Assembly (NCBI RefSeq): GCF_904846675.1
Contig: NZ_CAJHBT010000018.1
Span: 1-55,711, forward strand
Source of the DNA: Psychrobacter urativorans
GTDB lineage: Bacteria; Pseudomonadota; Gammaproteobacteria; Pseudomonadales; Moraxellaceae
Reading direction: 5' to 3'
DNA length: 55,711 nucleotides
Under the pieces are notes generated by a model that had not been told where the DNA came from, searched no databases, and saw only the letters and a list, made by a program, of their open reading frames with translations. The translations under genes were made by a program, and so were the position numbers. Positions 36,813-46,104 of this stretch are shown piece after piece (position 1 is the stretch's first letter; every line of letters starts with the position of its first letter).

Positions 36813-37634
36813 TTGCTGATTTCTGACTCTAACAATAATAGCGCGCTATTAGTATTTGACGATGTGCGAGTGCATAACAAGCGCCCACTAGCCATGCATA
36901 CTAACAATGCTACCGATAACACGTCTAAAAGTGCGTCTAATGGCTTTATTCATAAGCTTACTCAGAGAACTACTAATCGAACTAATAATAGTCACGTGAC
37001 TGATGAACAAGTCCTAATAAATGCTGCCAGTGGTCAACTCTCCCAAGGACAGCTGACCGTGCTAACGGGGCCTTCCGGTAGCGGCAAATCAGTGTTATTG
37101 CGAGTATTAGCAGGATTATCGCCGCTGACTACAGGCGATATTTGGCTTCACAATGCTCACAATGATCGCCTTAATATTCATGATACGCTTGCTATTAAGT
37201 GGCGTACGCAAGTGGCACTACTGGCGCAGCATCCGCAGCTATTAGAAGGCAGTGTCCTTGATAACTTGCAACTGCCTTATAGCTTGCAAGCGCATCGGCA
37301 CGGCTACTTTAACATCGACTGGCACATCCAGCAGTTAGATTTTTTACAGCGTAGCAAGGCATTTTTGCAGCAGTCTGCTGCCCACCTATCAGGCGGCGAA
37401 CGGCAATTGGTGAATACCTTGAGGCTATTACAGCTGCAACCACAAGTATTGTTGTTAGACGAACCTACTGCCGCACTCGATGCCGAAACCGCTAATAACC
37501 TTATACAATTGCTAATGAGTTGGTTACAGGCTGAACCACGACGCACCATGCTGTGGGTTACGCATGACACTCAAGCCATCATGCCGTTAGCCGATAAGCA
37601 CTGGGATATGCAGGCAGGAATATTGAATGACTGA
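36813..37634 (+). CDS. fetA: ABC transporter ATP-binding protein (FetA-like)
   Basis: ATPase of 273 residues. Walker A is GPSGSGKS at 86-93, the signature LSGGERQ is at 192-198 and Walker B is VLLLDEP at 212-218. It overlaps the FetB-like permease gene by 8 bp, so the pair matches E. coli FetAB (YbbLM), an iron exporter linked to oxidative stress. Between the first beta strand and Walker A there is an Asn/Thr/Ser-rich insert (about 23-63) absent from usual ABC ATPases. The start codon is TTG with no clear ribosome site; translation coupling to the thioesterase gene is likely. Confidence 0.85.
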   Translation: MLISDSNNNSALLVFDDVRVHNKRPLAMHTNNATDNTSKSASNGFIHKLTQRTTNRTNNSHVTDEQVLINAASGQLSQGQLTVLTGPSGSGKSVLLRVLAGLSPLTTGDIWLHNAHNDRLNIHDTLAIKWRTQVALLAQHPQLLEGSVLDNLQLPYSLQAHRHGYFNIDWHIQQLDFLQRSKAFLQQSAAHLSGGERQLVNTLRLLQLQPQVLLLDEPTAALDAETANNLIQLLMSWLQAEPRRTMLWVTHDTQAIMPLADKHWDMQAGILND

Positions 37635-38451
37635 TGTTTATACCGCCATGCCTACTGATATCAGCGCTGATAATCTGCAAATATTACTGACCTACGGCGA
37701 TGTGGCGCTTGCCAGCAGCCTAATATTATTGGTGATATTGATATCGTGGCGACTGCGCTTACGGCTGACAACTACGCTATTGATGGCGGCGGTTCGTACC
37801 GTAATACAGCTAAGCTTTATTGGGCTGATACTGGCATGGATATTTGCACGTGAACACTGGTACGAGGTACTTGTTATCTTGACTATCATGACCTTGATTG
37901 CTGCTGGCGCTGCCAAAAACCGTGTCAAACGTGCTTATAAAGGTTTATTAACGGATACCTTTATTGCTGTGAGCGCTTCAGCCGTGCTGGTTACTATCAT
38001 TGCCATTGGGTTGATTTTACGGGTGCAGCCATGGTACACCCCGCAGTTTATTATTCCGATACTAGGACTAATATTGGGCAACTCATTGACTGCTATCTCC
38101 TTAACTAGTAATCAGCTTATTAATGCCTTTCATGAGCAGCAGGCGCGTATTGAGATGATGTTATCACTATCAGCGACGCCATATGAGGCAGTCCATGCAC
38201 CCATTCGCGCGGCTATTATTAATGGTATGACGCCAACGCTTAATTCTATGATGGTGGTCGGTATCGTCAGTTTGCCGGGGATGATGACGGGTCAAATTCT
38301 CGCCGGCGCCGAACCTACCCAAGCCGTACGCTATCAAATTGTCACTATGTTTTTGATATGCGTGAGCAGTACCCTTGGCTGTACCTCAAGCGCTTTGCTT
38401 ATTTATCGTCGATTTTTTAATCGCTACCAACAGCTTATTTTACCTGTCTGA
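37627..38451 (+). CDS. fetB: FetB-like (UPF0014) ABC permease
   Basis: Integral membrane protein of 274 residues with about seven hydrophobic segments. Family motifs include AAVRTVIQLSFIGLIL, GNSLTAISLTSNQLI and SLPGMMTGQILAGAEPTQAV. Together with the upstream ATPase it forms a FetAB/ALS3-type transporter. Export of iron is known for E. coli FetAB; here it is inferred. Confidence 0.88.
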   Translation: MTDVYTAMPTDISADNLQILLTYGDVALASSLILLVILISWRLRLRLTTTLLMAAVRTVIQLSFIGLILAWIFAREHWYEVLVILTIMTLIAAGAAKNRVKRAYKGLLTDTFIAVSASAVLVTIIAIGLILRVQPWYTPQFIIPILGLILGNSLTAISLTSNQLINAFHEQQARIEMMLSLSATPYEAVHAPIRAAIINGMTPTLNSMMVVGIVSLPGMMTGQILAGAEPTQAVRYQIVTMFLICVSSTLGCTSSALLIYRRFFNRYQQLILPV

Positions 38452-38531
38452 CTATTATTCATCATTTACTTCACCCCTCTTAAATTATATTTGTCTATCT
38501 ATTTTTAGATACTATTAAGTTCCTGATTATT

Positions 38532-38550
38532 GATATTAATTATCATTACC
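38532..38550. promoter_or_regulatory. Fur-box-like sequence between fetB and fadD
   Basis: GATATTAATTATCATTACC matches the 19-bp Fur consensus GATAATGATAATCATTATC at 15 positions by direct comparison. It lies 64 bp before the proposed fadD ATG. The region is AT-rich, which raises the chance of a spurious match. Confidence 0.3.
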
Positions 38551-38613
38551 GTTATGTTACTATATTGTCGGTATTTGTTGCCATACTGCTATTATATTTT
38601 GAGGATGCTAATC

Positions 38614-40317
38614 ATGACATTGAACAAACCTTGGCTTGAACAATATCCGCTGAGTGTACCCAAGACTATCAATCCTGACCGTTACGAGAGCTTGGTGGCG
38701 TTGTATGAGGATTGTTTTGAGCGCTTTCGCATGCATCCTATTAGCATTTGTATGGGCGTTACGCATACTTATGGCGATGTCGATACCGCATCGCTCGCAG
38801 TCGCCGCATGGTTGCAAGCACAAGGACTGCCTAAAGGTAGCATTGTGGCGCTGATGATGCCCAATGTGCCTCAGTATCTACCTATTATGATTGGTATCTT
38901 GCGTGCCGGCTATGTCTGTACCCCCATTAACCCGCTATATACGGGTCGTGAACTACGACATCAATTAAACGACTCTGGTGCTAAGGTTATTTTTATTGTC
39001 GATAATTTTGCTCAAGCGCTTGAACAAGTGGTCGATGAGACGCCCATCAAGCGTATCGTACTGTCAAAAATGGGCGATATGATGGGACTAAAAGGGGTTT
39101 TGGTCAATACTGTGGTTCGTCAAGTTAAGCGTCTGGTTCCTAAATATAAACTCAATGACCCCAAACATGAAGTAACCAAGTTCCCTGACGTTCTCAAAAA
39201 AGGCAAGAATTTACCGTTTAAAGATCCCAAAACGACATTAGATCAACGAGCCATTTTGCAATATACCGGTGGTACTACGGGATTGTCAAAAGGTGCGATT
39301 TTGTCTCAGCGCAATATTGTCGCTGCCGCCATGCAATCTGAAGCTTGGTACCGCCCTATCACATCAGAGATTAATGATGTCTATATCAATATGGTGATGG
39401 CTTTACCGCTGTATCATATTTTTGCCTTTATGCTCAGCCTACTCGGTATGCGCTCGGGCTACACCTTTATATTAGTGCCCAATCCGCGTGATATGCCCGG
39501 ATTTGTCAAAACTTTATCCAAACAACCGTTTCATATTTTCCCTGCCGTTAATACCTTGTTTAAAGGATTGCTGGACCAGCCTAACTTCAAGCAGCTTGAT
39601 TTTAGCGCTCTGCGTATTACGCAGGCAGGTGGTATGGCAGCAACGGAACAAACTGCTGCGCGCTGGCTTGACGTTACCGATTGTCCGATGATTGAAGGTT
39701 GGGGCATGACTGAAGGCGTGGCAGCAGGCACAGCAAACGTGGTCACTGACCGCAAATTTAATGGCACCATTGGCATTCCTGTACCGAGTGTCGATATCAT
39801 CGTCATTGATGATAATGATGAGCGCGTCGGTCTAAACCAAGCGGGCGAGATGTGTATGAAAGGCCCTAACGTTACCGCTGGTTATTTAAATCATAATAAC
39901 CTCGTCTGCTTTACTAAAGACGGTTACTTCCGTACCGGCGATATTATTAGTATGGATGAACGAGGCTACATCACCTTGCTCGACCGTAAAAAAGACATGA
40001 TTTTGGTCTCAGGCTTTAACGTCTTTCCGAATGAGATTGAATCAGTAATGCTAGACTGTGACGGTGTTATTGACTGTGCAGTGATTGGTATTCCTGATGA
40101 AAACCAAGGTGAGTCAGTAAAGATATATGTGGTGCGTGCCGATAGTCATGTTACTAAAGAGGTAATTAAAGAGTTTGCGCTGGACAACCTCACCGGTTAT
40201 AAATGTCCGCGTCATATTGAATTTGTCGATACCCTACCAAAAACCAATGTTGGTAAAGTATTGCGCCAACAGCTACGTGAAAAACACTTGGCTGACCATC
40301 CTCATCCTCAACTTTGA
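38614..40317 (+). CDS. fadD: Long-chain fatty-acid--CoA ligase
   Basis: AMP-forming acyl-CoA synthetase of 567 residues from the ATG at 38614, which begins MTLNKPWLEQYP; an earlier in-frame start at 38530 would prepend 28 hydrophobic residues not expected for FadD. The P-loop-like motif is YTGGTTGLSKGAILSQ, the linker motif is EGWGMTEGVA, and the C-terminal domain has GYFRTGDII, LVSGFNVFPNEIE and the catalytic Lys in LPKTNVGKVLRQ. It activates fatty acids for beta-oxidation. It converges on the acyl-CoA dehydrogenase operon. Confidence 0.93.
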   Translation: MTLNKPWLEQYPLSVPKTINPDRYESLVALYEDCFERFRMHPISICMGVTHTYGDVDTASLAVAAWLQAQGLPKGSIVALMMPNVPQYLPIMIGILRAGYVCTPINPLYTGRELRHQLNDSGAKVIFIVDNFAQALEQVVDETPIKRIVLSKMGDMMGLKGVLVNTVVRQVKRLVPKYKLNDPKHEVTKFPDVLKKGKNLPFKDPKTTLDQRAILQYTGGTTGLSKGAILSQRNIVAAAMQSEAWYRPITSEINDVYINMVMALPLYHIFAFMLSLLGMRSGYTFILVPNPRDMPGFVKTLSKQPFHIFPAVNTLFKGLLDQPNFKQLDFSALRITQAGGMAATEQTAARWLDVTDCPMIEGWGMTEGVAAGTANVVTDRKFNGTIGIPVPSVDIIVIDDNDERVGLNQAGEMCMKGPNVTAGYLNHNNLVCFTKDGYFRTGDIISMDERGYITLLDRKKDMILVSGFNVFPNEIESVMLDCDGVIDCAVIGIPDENQGESVKIYVVRADSHVTKEVIKEFALDNLTGYKCPRHIEFVDTLPKTNVGKVLRQQLREKHLADHPHPQL

Positions 40318-40356
40318 TTGCTTGAATCTTTATTTTAACTCATACAAGAACCATTA

Positions 40357-40391
40357 AAAAAGCGCCATGTATTAAATGCATAGCGCTTTTT
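40357..40391. terminator. Terminator between fadD and the SDR gene
   Basis: AAAAAGCGC (40357-40365) pairs with GCGCTTTTT (40383-40391). It can act in both directions between the convergent genes. Confidence 0.85.
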
Positions 40392-40415
40392 ATTATTTAA
40401 ACGTATAAATTACGA

Positions 40416-41285
40416 TTAGCTCATTTTATTAACCATATTTAAAGGTAAATGCTTCATCGCTTGCCCCACTATTGACCAAGGTAGGCTTGGCACACACGCC
40501 TCTTCAGCACCGGACTCAATCGCGGCAACCATCGCTTTAGTACCGGTTTCCGCATCAACTTGAAATGGTAGCGGCTTGGCATTGGTATTGATTTCAGTAC
40601 GAATATAACCGGGATAAATGGTAGATACTTTAATGGGCAGATTAGTCAGCAACATATCAGCACGGATGCCTTCGGCTAAATGCGCCAAGCCGGCCTTACT
40701 CGCGCCATAAGTAGTCATATGCGCTGGTAGTCCACGCATTGCTGACATGCTCGATATCACCACTAAGTGCCCATTATTTTGGGCACGGAAGATACTCATA
40801 GCCGCTTCACACTGCGCCAAAGCGGAGATAAAGTTAATCTCCGCAGTACGGCGATTGGTCTCAAAACGACCTTTACCGATACGGCGGCTCTCTCCCACCC
40901 CAGCGTTAACCACGACTCGATGAATCTGTCCAAAGTCGGCAGCAAAAGCATCAAACACTTCAAATATGGCATTATAGTTACTGACATCCAATACGCGACA
41001 CTCAATATGAATCTCAGGATAACGGTCTATTAGCTCGGCTTTTAATTGCTCTAAACGGTCGCTACGACGGGCACAAATTGCTAGATTATAGCCTAATTTA
41101 GCAAAGAGTCGCGCCATTCCTTCACCCAAACCTGAGCTGGCTCCAGTAATTAAAACCGTTTTGTTACGGCCCACTTGCTGCTTATTTAAGCCTTTAAGAT
41201 AACGTGACGGCTGAATGGCACTGAGCGCCTGATCCTTACTTTGCTTGGCCGTTCTTGTCACTAGGTTTATTAACTTATGTTGCAT
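40416..41285 (-). CDS. Short-chain dehydrogenase/reductase
   Basis: NAD(P)-dependent oxidoreductase of 289 residues. The cofactor motif is TVLITGASSGLGEGMARL, the NAG motif is VVNAGVGES, and the catalytic Tyr and Lys are in TYGASKAGLAHL. The position as last gene of the acyl-CoA dehydrogenase operon suggests it oxidises a hydroxyacyl intermediate or its aldehyde. The substrate is inferred only from context. Confidence 0.9.
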   Translation of the reverse strand: MQHKLINLVTRTAKQSKDQALSAIQPSRYLKGLNKQQVGRNKTVLITGASSGLGEGMARLFAKLGYNLAICARRSDRLEQLKAELIDRYPEIHIECRVLDVSNYNAIFEVFDAFAADFGQIHRVVVNAGVGESRRIGKGRFETNRRTAEINFISALAQCEAAMSIFRAQNNGHLVVISSMSAMRGLPAHMTTYGASKAGLAHLAEGIRADMLLTNLPIKVSTIYPGYIRTEINTNAKPLPFQVDAETGTKAMVAAIESGAEEACVPSLPWSIVGQAMKHLPLNMVNKMS

Positions 41286-41431
41286 GGGCAGTCCTTTGGA
41301 TGTCTCAATACCAGTATAAAAGGCGAAAAATATAAGATTGAAATTAACGTATTATAGTAGTTATTACTTAGGATATGAATGGTGATTATGTATCAAAAAT
41401 AACCCTACTACCGATAATATCCCTCTTAATC

Positions 41432-42184
41432 TTAGCGCCAACTGATAAAACGTTTACCATCCCCAAATAAATGGCTATATTCGTTTAAGGACAATAAGCG
41501 CGGTATTTGATCGGGCACCGTAATCGCAGTGACGCCAGTATTGACTAGACTTTTATTGAGCTGATAGGCAGTTTGACTACCTTGTTGTAGTAATTTGGCG
41601 GTAATAGCGGCAATCACACCCCCTGAGGTGAATACCAATACAGTACTATCGTCTCCTAAATGATTGAGATGGGTGATTTGTGTACGTATTTGTTCAAGCG
41701 CTTGCTGCGCACGGACATTAAACTGCGGCCAGCTCTCAACATAGTCATCATCATAGTCACCGCCATGCCAGCGCTGCATGGCTCGATCAAACAATTCTGC
41801 CAAACGTATTTTTGGCGCATCCGCTTTGGCAAGCTCTGCGGCTACAGCGGCTTGGCTGGTAAAGATAGGGTCAGACTTCATAAACACATCTTTATGATTA
41901 AACTCATCAAATATAGGTAGCACATAGCTATCCGGCGTTTCAATATCAAGTATGGGTACTTCGCCACTAGCGACTATTGATGGGTGATAAGTTTCCCAAA
42001 AATAGCGTGCAGAGTCACGCTGACGCGATAAGCTACCAGTAAAAATAGCATCAATGCGGCGCTGTGTATTTGCATAGTGCTTACCGAGCAGACGCGCCTG
42101 TATACTGCCTAGCTCTGAGAGCTGATCGTAGTTCTCTTGTCCAAATGATGCTTGGCCATGGCGTGCCAAAAGGATGGTGGTCAT
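41432..42184 (-). CDS. Histidine phosphatase family protein
   Basis: Phosphoglycerate-mutase-like protein of 250 residues. The catalytic signature is LARHGQASFGQENYD near the N-terminus, and the second His region is replaced here by VFTSGGVIAAITA. In typical members the second histidine reads VsHGg; here the residue before GG is Ser, so activity may be altered. It lies 78 bp downstream of the APH-like kinase gene; partnership with a phosphorylated acyl-CoA intermediate is possible but unproved. Confidence 0.85.
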   Translation of the reverse strand: MTTILLARHGQASFGQENYDQLSELGSIQARLLGKHYANTQRRIDAIFTGSLSRQRDSARYFWETYHPSIVASGEVPILDIETPDSYVLPIFDEFNHKDVFMKSDPIFTSQAAVAAELAKADAPKIRLAELFDRAMQRWHGGDYDDDYVESWPQFNVRAQQALEQIRTQITHLNHLGDDSTVLVFTSGGVIAAITAKLLQQGSQTAYQLNKSLVNTGVTAITVPDQIPRLLSLNEYSHLFGDGKRFISWR

Positions 42185-42262
42185 AACGGTATTACCTATT
42201 TTTTTGTTTAGATGGCTTTCTTCAAAACGCTATTCCTTTAAACAGTCTAGCCTTTAAATAGT

Positions 42263-43579
42263 TCAATCTTTAGACGGTTTAGAAGTTTGATCTTCAGCTT
42301 CCTTAGCGCTATCCTCAAAATAACCTGTTGGCAAAATGCCTTCAATAACTGCTTGTACAGGGCTCGGTAGCTTATCAATAGTGGCGGCATCAATGCCCAT
42401 ATCTTGTAAGTGCGGCTGTACATGAGTCGTAAACAGCGCATCGCCTTCATATTTAGCAATCAGCTTAAGACATTTAGCGTGTAAAACGTGCACAATAATC
42501 CAAAAGTTTTTAAAGGCAGGATTGGTAGTCTGCTTATGATAGTAGCGATAATAAATCTGCTGCACAATACCCGCTAAGCGGAATAAGCCAAACACTTCAT
42601 AAAATGTCCAGTTATCAATCTGCAAACCCGTCTTTTCAAGGTAATAATCAACCACTTCATCACGGGTCATCATACCTTCTAGATGCGTCGGCTGCCGGCG
42701 TGATTGTTGCATGATGATATTATCATCGGCTTCAATCCAGTAGGCCAGCGCACTGCCTAAATCCATTAAAGGATCGCCAATTGTTGCCATTTCCCAGTCG
42801 AGAACGCCAATAACTTTGGTAGGATCATCGGCATCTAGAATGACATTATCAAAGCGCCAATCATTATGAATCACGCAGGTTCTACTATCGGCTGGTGTAT
42901 GCTTGCCAAGCCATTGACGCACCAATGCAAAGCTGGGCACATTAGGCGTTTTGGCCTTGACGTAACGCTTATCCCAACCACTGACCTGCCGCTCGCAGTA
43001 ACCGTCACCGCGACCTAACGCGACCAGTTCAGGGTTGTCGCTATAGTCTACTTGATGTAGCTCAATCAAAGCATCAATGACATTGGTACATAAATCACGC
43101 GTTTGCGCAGGATCAAGCTCAATCTCTTTAGGTAAATTAGCACGCGGGATAATGCCTTCCATGCGCTCCATAATATAGAAATCGGCGCCGATGACTGCCT
43201 CATCAGTACATAACCCGATCATCTTTGGTACATACGGATAATCATCAGCCAACGCCTGCTGAACGGTATATTCACGTACCATATCATGGGCAGATTTAGC
43301 TTTAGTGCCTTTCGGTGGACGGCGTAAGATTAGATCTTGGTTCTCATATTGCAGGCGATAGGTCCAATTAGATGCGCCGCCTGAAAACTGAGTGACGATA
43401 GGCGCGCCTTTGACATCAATATCTTGCGCACGTAACCATTTACTCACCGCTTGCGCATCGAGTTCTTCGCCGTCACGGACAGCGCCGCCTTTATCTAAGA
43501 CTTTAGCATTTGTCGTGGTTTTATTATCACCGCTCTGCTTATCACTCTTAACAGTCACATTAGCATTATTAGTTGCCAT
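42263..43579 (-). CDS. APH-fold phosphotransferase (ACAD10/11 or LvaA type)
   Basis: Aminoglycoside-phosphotransferase-fold kinase of 438 residues. The N-lobe begins VTQFSGGASNWTYRLQYEN. The catalytic loop is CVIHNDWRFDNVILD and the metal-binding DxD-type motif is VIGVLDWEMATIGDPLMDLG. In this family HxD is normally Gly-Asp or Asn-Asp-like; the HND order matches LvaA/ACAD11. It is encoded between an acyl-CoA dehydrogenase and a phosphatase, the arrangement known for phosphorylation of 4-hydroxyacyl-CoA. The ~40-residue polar N-terminus and C-terminal extension are variable parts. Confidence 0.88.
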   Translation of the reverse strand: MATNNANVTVKSDKQSGDNKTTTNAKVLDKGGAVRDGEELDAQAVSKWLRAQDIDVKGAPIVTQFSGGASNWTYRLQYENQDLILRRPPKGTKAKSAHDMVREYTVQQALADDYPYVPKMIGLCTDEAVIGADFYIMERMEGIIPRANLPKEIELDPAQTRDLCTNVIDALIELHQVDYSDNPELVALGRGDGYCERQVSGWDKRYVKAKTPNVPSFALVRQWLGKHTPADSRTCVIHNDWRFDNVILDADDPTKVIGVLDWEMATIGDPLMDLGSALAYWIEADDNIIMQQSRRQPTHLEGMMTRDEVVDYYLEKTGLQIDNWTFYEVFGLFRLAGIVQQIYYRYYHKQTTNPAFKNFWIIVHVLHAKCLKLIAKYEGDALFTTHVQPHLQDMGIDAATIDKLPSPVQAVIEGILPTGYFEDSAKEAEDQTSKPSKD

Positions 43580-43667
43580 TTGATGTTCCTTATCATGTGG
43601 GCATAAAATATTTTATTGTTTTACAAGTATTTAGTTATTTACTTAGGCTATTTTAATCATTAATCAA

Positions 43668-44930
43668 TTAAGGCTTAGAAGGACGGCGAAAGCCATGACG
43701 TTTTAACTCTAGTTTGGCAATCATCGTTTTGTGCACCTCATCAGGACCATCGGCTAAACGTAGCGCTCTTGCCTGCGCAAAGAAGCTTGGTAGTAACGTA
43801 TCTTGGCAAACGCCCATCCCGCCATAAATCTGAATCGCCATATCGACCACTTCTTGAAGTACGGTGGGCGCAACCACTTTAATAGCTGAGATTTCAGTTA
43901 ATGCCGCTTTTGTTCCTTGGCTGTCCATTTTTTGTGCCGCATATAAAGTCAGTAGACGCGCTTGGTCAATTTTAATACGCGCTTCTGCGATACGTTCTAA
44001 ATTACCGCCTAGCTCTAATAAGGGCTTGCCAAAGGCCGTACGCTTCATACCGCGATGAATCGCCAGCTCTAATGACTTCTCCGCCGCGCCAACACAGCGC
44101 ATACAGTGATGAATACGTCCTGGTCCTAGGCGACCTTGCGCAATCTCAAAGCCCATCCCCGGCCCGCCAATAAAGCTGCTGACAGGCACACGTACATCGG
44201 TAAAGCTAACTTCGCCATGACCATGCGGCGCATCATAATCCCCAAATACTTTTAGCATCCGCTCAATATTGACCCCTGCTGTTTTTGCCGGAACCAATAC
44301 CATAGAGTGTTGATGATGGCGGTCTTTGCTGTCATCAGGCGTATAGGCCATCACAATCAGCAAATTAACAGCCGGATCGCCAAGACCAGATGACCACCAT
44401 TTGCTGCCATTAAGGACAATCTCATCACCCTCGACCACAGCAGTTGCCTGCATATTAGTAGCATCGCTGGAGGCGACATCCGGCTCAGTCATACAAAATA
44501 CTGAGCGCGTTGAGCCTGCTAATAGCGGCGTCAACCATTGGTCTTGCTGCTGAGAACTACCATAACGCCACAATAGTTCCATATTACCGCTATCGGGGGC
44601 ATTGCAGTTAAAAACATACGGCGCAAGTAAACTGCGTCCAGTCAGCTCAGCAATAGGCGCGTAATCTGTGACTGACAGCCCAGCACCTAATTCATCATCC
44701 GGCAAAAACATATTCCAAAGCCCTGCAGTGCGTGCTTGTTCTCGCAACGTCTCATACGCTTCTGGCCACTTCCAATTCAGCCAATTGCCATCGGGGTTTT
44801 GCTCATGACAGTCTTGCCAAAATTGCGCTTCTATTGGCTCAATATGGGTTTCAATAAAGTCCTTGATCTGCTCGTGCATAAACTGACCGTGTTCGGTGGC
44901 GGTAAACATTAATGTAGATGCTGTAGACAT
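43668..44930 (-). CDS. Acyl-CoA dehydrogenase (ACAD10/11-like)
   Basis: FAD-dependent acyl-CoA dehydrogenase of 420 residues. Family blocks: CMTEPDVASSDATNMQATA, GSKWWSSGLGDP, VFGDYDAPHGHGEVSFTDVR, GRIHHCMRCVGAAEKSLEL and QIYGGMGVCQD near the C-terminus, then DGPDEVHKTMIAKLEL. The closest architecture is the ACAD domain of ACAD10/11 and LvaC. First gene of a four-gene minus-strand operon with the APH-like kinase, histidine phosphatase and SDR (gaps 88, 78 and 146 bp). GGAAGAGGAG precedes its ATG. Confidence 0.92.
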   Translation of the reverse strand: MSTASTLMFTATEHGQFMHEQIKDFIETHIEPIEAQFWQDCHEQNPDGNWLNWKWPEAYETLREQARTAGLWNMFLPDDELGAGLSVTDYAPIAELTGRSLLAPYVFNCNAPDSGNMELLWRYGSSQQQDQWLTPLLAGSTRSVFCMTEPDVASSDATNMQATAVVEGDEIVLNGSKWWSSGLGDPAVNLLIVMAYTPDDSKDRHHQHSMVLVPAKTAGVNIERMLKVFGDYDAPHGHGEVSFTDVRVPVSSFIGGPGMGFEIAQGRLGPGRIHHCMRCVGAAEKSLELAIHRGMKRTAFGKPLLELGGNLERIAEARIKIDQARLLTLYAAQKMDSQGTKAALTEISAIKVVAPTVLQEVVDMAIQIYGGMGVCQDTLLPSFFAQARALRLADGPDEVHKTMIAKLELKRHGFRRPSKP

Positions 44931-44958
44931 AGTTATACTCCTCTTCCTTGTTGGACAC

Positions 44959-44989
44959 TTTTAGTTTTAGTTTTAGTTTTAGTTTTGAG
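44959..44989. repeat. TTTTAG hexanucleotide repeat in the ACAD operon leader
   Basis: Four perfect copies of TTTTAG (44959-44982) and a partial fifth. On the coding strand this reads as a CTAAAA run about 30-60 bp upstream of the acyl-CoA dehydrogenase ATG. Such repeats can gain or lose units by slippage. Confidence 0.9.
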
Positions 44990-45038
44990 ATAAAACTGAC
45001 TCTGACTATTTATAGCATAACCCCAATCAACAAACAGC

Positions 45039-45071
45039 AAAAAGGCGCGACCGACAAGGGCACGCCTTTAA
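45039..45071 (-). terminator. Terminator after the S49 peptidase gene
   Basis: On the minus strand AAAGGCG (45069-45063) pairs with CGCCTTT (45047-45041) and is followed by a T-run. It lies about 65 bp past the stop of the peptidase gene. Confidence 0.7.
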
Positions 45072-45135
45072 GATAATTAAAAGATATATGAATAATTGTT
45101 AATTAATATTAGAAGCTATTTAGTATCAACCACCC

Positions 45136-46104
45136 TTATTTTAAAATATTTAAACGACTGTTATAATCAAAGCGCATCAAGGTTTCTGGGAGTTTATCAG
45201 CGGCGATGCTTAACGCCGCTTCAGCCGCTTGCGACAGACCTAGTTTTTCTGCCAAGGTTGGCTTTTGGCGTGAATGCAGCACATAGACTTCATTATCGTC
45301 CATCAGCTCTAGAATATAGCTGTCAGACGTTTGCAAGCTATCTACTAAGTTGAGATGCACGGCATCTTCACCATACCAATGCTCGCCAGTCGCAACTTTA
45401 TCCAAATCCAGCATGGCGCGATAGCGATTGACGAAGTGTTTAAATAGCTGATGGGTTTGTTCCAGCTCTTCTTGATACTTAGCACGGTCTTCGGCATCAT
45501 TTTCGCCAAATATGGTTACTGTGCGCTTATAGTCGCCAGCCGTGAACTGCTCATAATCGACATCGTGATTTTTTAGCCATTTATGGAAGTTAGGCAATTG
45601 TGATACCACCCCGATTGAACCAATTATGGCAAAAGGAGCTGCAATGACATTATCAGCAACACAAGCCATCATATAACCACCGCTGGCGGCCACTTTATCC
45701 ACACATACCGTCAATTTCAGTCCAGCATCTTTCAGACGTACTAACTGTGCGGCTGCTAGTCCATAACCATGTACCAAGCCGCCACCTGATTCAAGACGTA
45801 CGACCACTTCATCGCCTTCATTGGCAGTACTTATTAGAGTGCTAATCTCTTCACGCAAATGCTTGACCGCTGTGGCTTTAATATCACCATCGAAGTCGAG
45901 CACAAAAACTTGATGGCTGTCATGTTTTCCCTTAGCCTTTTTCTTTAGTGCTTTCTTATTCTCTTTAGCCGTCCGTTTTTTGAATTGCTTGAGTGCTGCC
46001 TTACCTTGGGTTGCCTCTACTAAGTCTTGACGGCGCTGCGCTTGGGTCTTATTAAGATGCATGACTTTAAGTTCAACAGGATTTTTGGCTGGATGAAATA
46101 GCAT
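45136..46104 (-). CDS. sohB: S49-family peptidase, SohB-like
   Basis: Signal-peptide-peptidase-like serine protease. From the ATG at 46104 (AAAGGA upstream) it has 322 residues. The catalytic block is VDKVAASGGYMMACVADNVI with the nucleophile Ser, and GSIGVVSQLPNFHKWL follows. The oxyanion region is VVVRLESGGGLVHGYGLAAA. A Lys-rich segment (about 35-60) lies between the N-terminus and the protease domain. SohB proteins usually start with a membrane helix. None is visible from this start, whereas an in-frame GTG at 46206 would add 34 partly hydrophobic residues, so the start is uncertain. Confidence 0.82.
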   Translation of the reverse strand: MLFHPAKNPVELKVMHLNKTQAQRRQDLVEATQGKAALKQFKKRTAKENKKALKKKAKGKHDSHQVFVLDFDGDIKATAVKHLREEISTLISTANEGDEVVVRLESGGGLVHGYGLAAAQLVRLKDAGLKLTVCVDKVAASGGYMMACVADNVIAAPFAIIGSIGVVSQLPNFHKWLKNHDVDYEQFTAGDYKRTVTIFGENDAEDRAKYQEELEQTHQLFKHFVNRYRAMLDLDKVATGEHWYGEDAVHLNLVDSLQTSDSYILELMDDNEVYVLHSRQKPTLAEKLGLSQAAEAALSIAADKLPETLMRFDYNSRLNILK

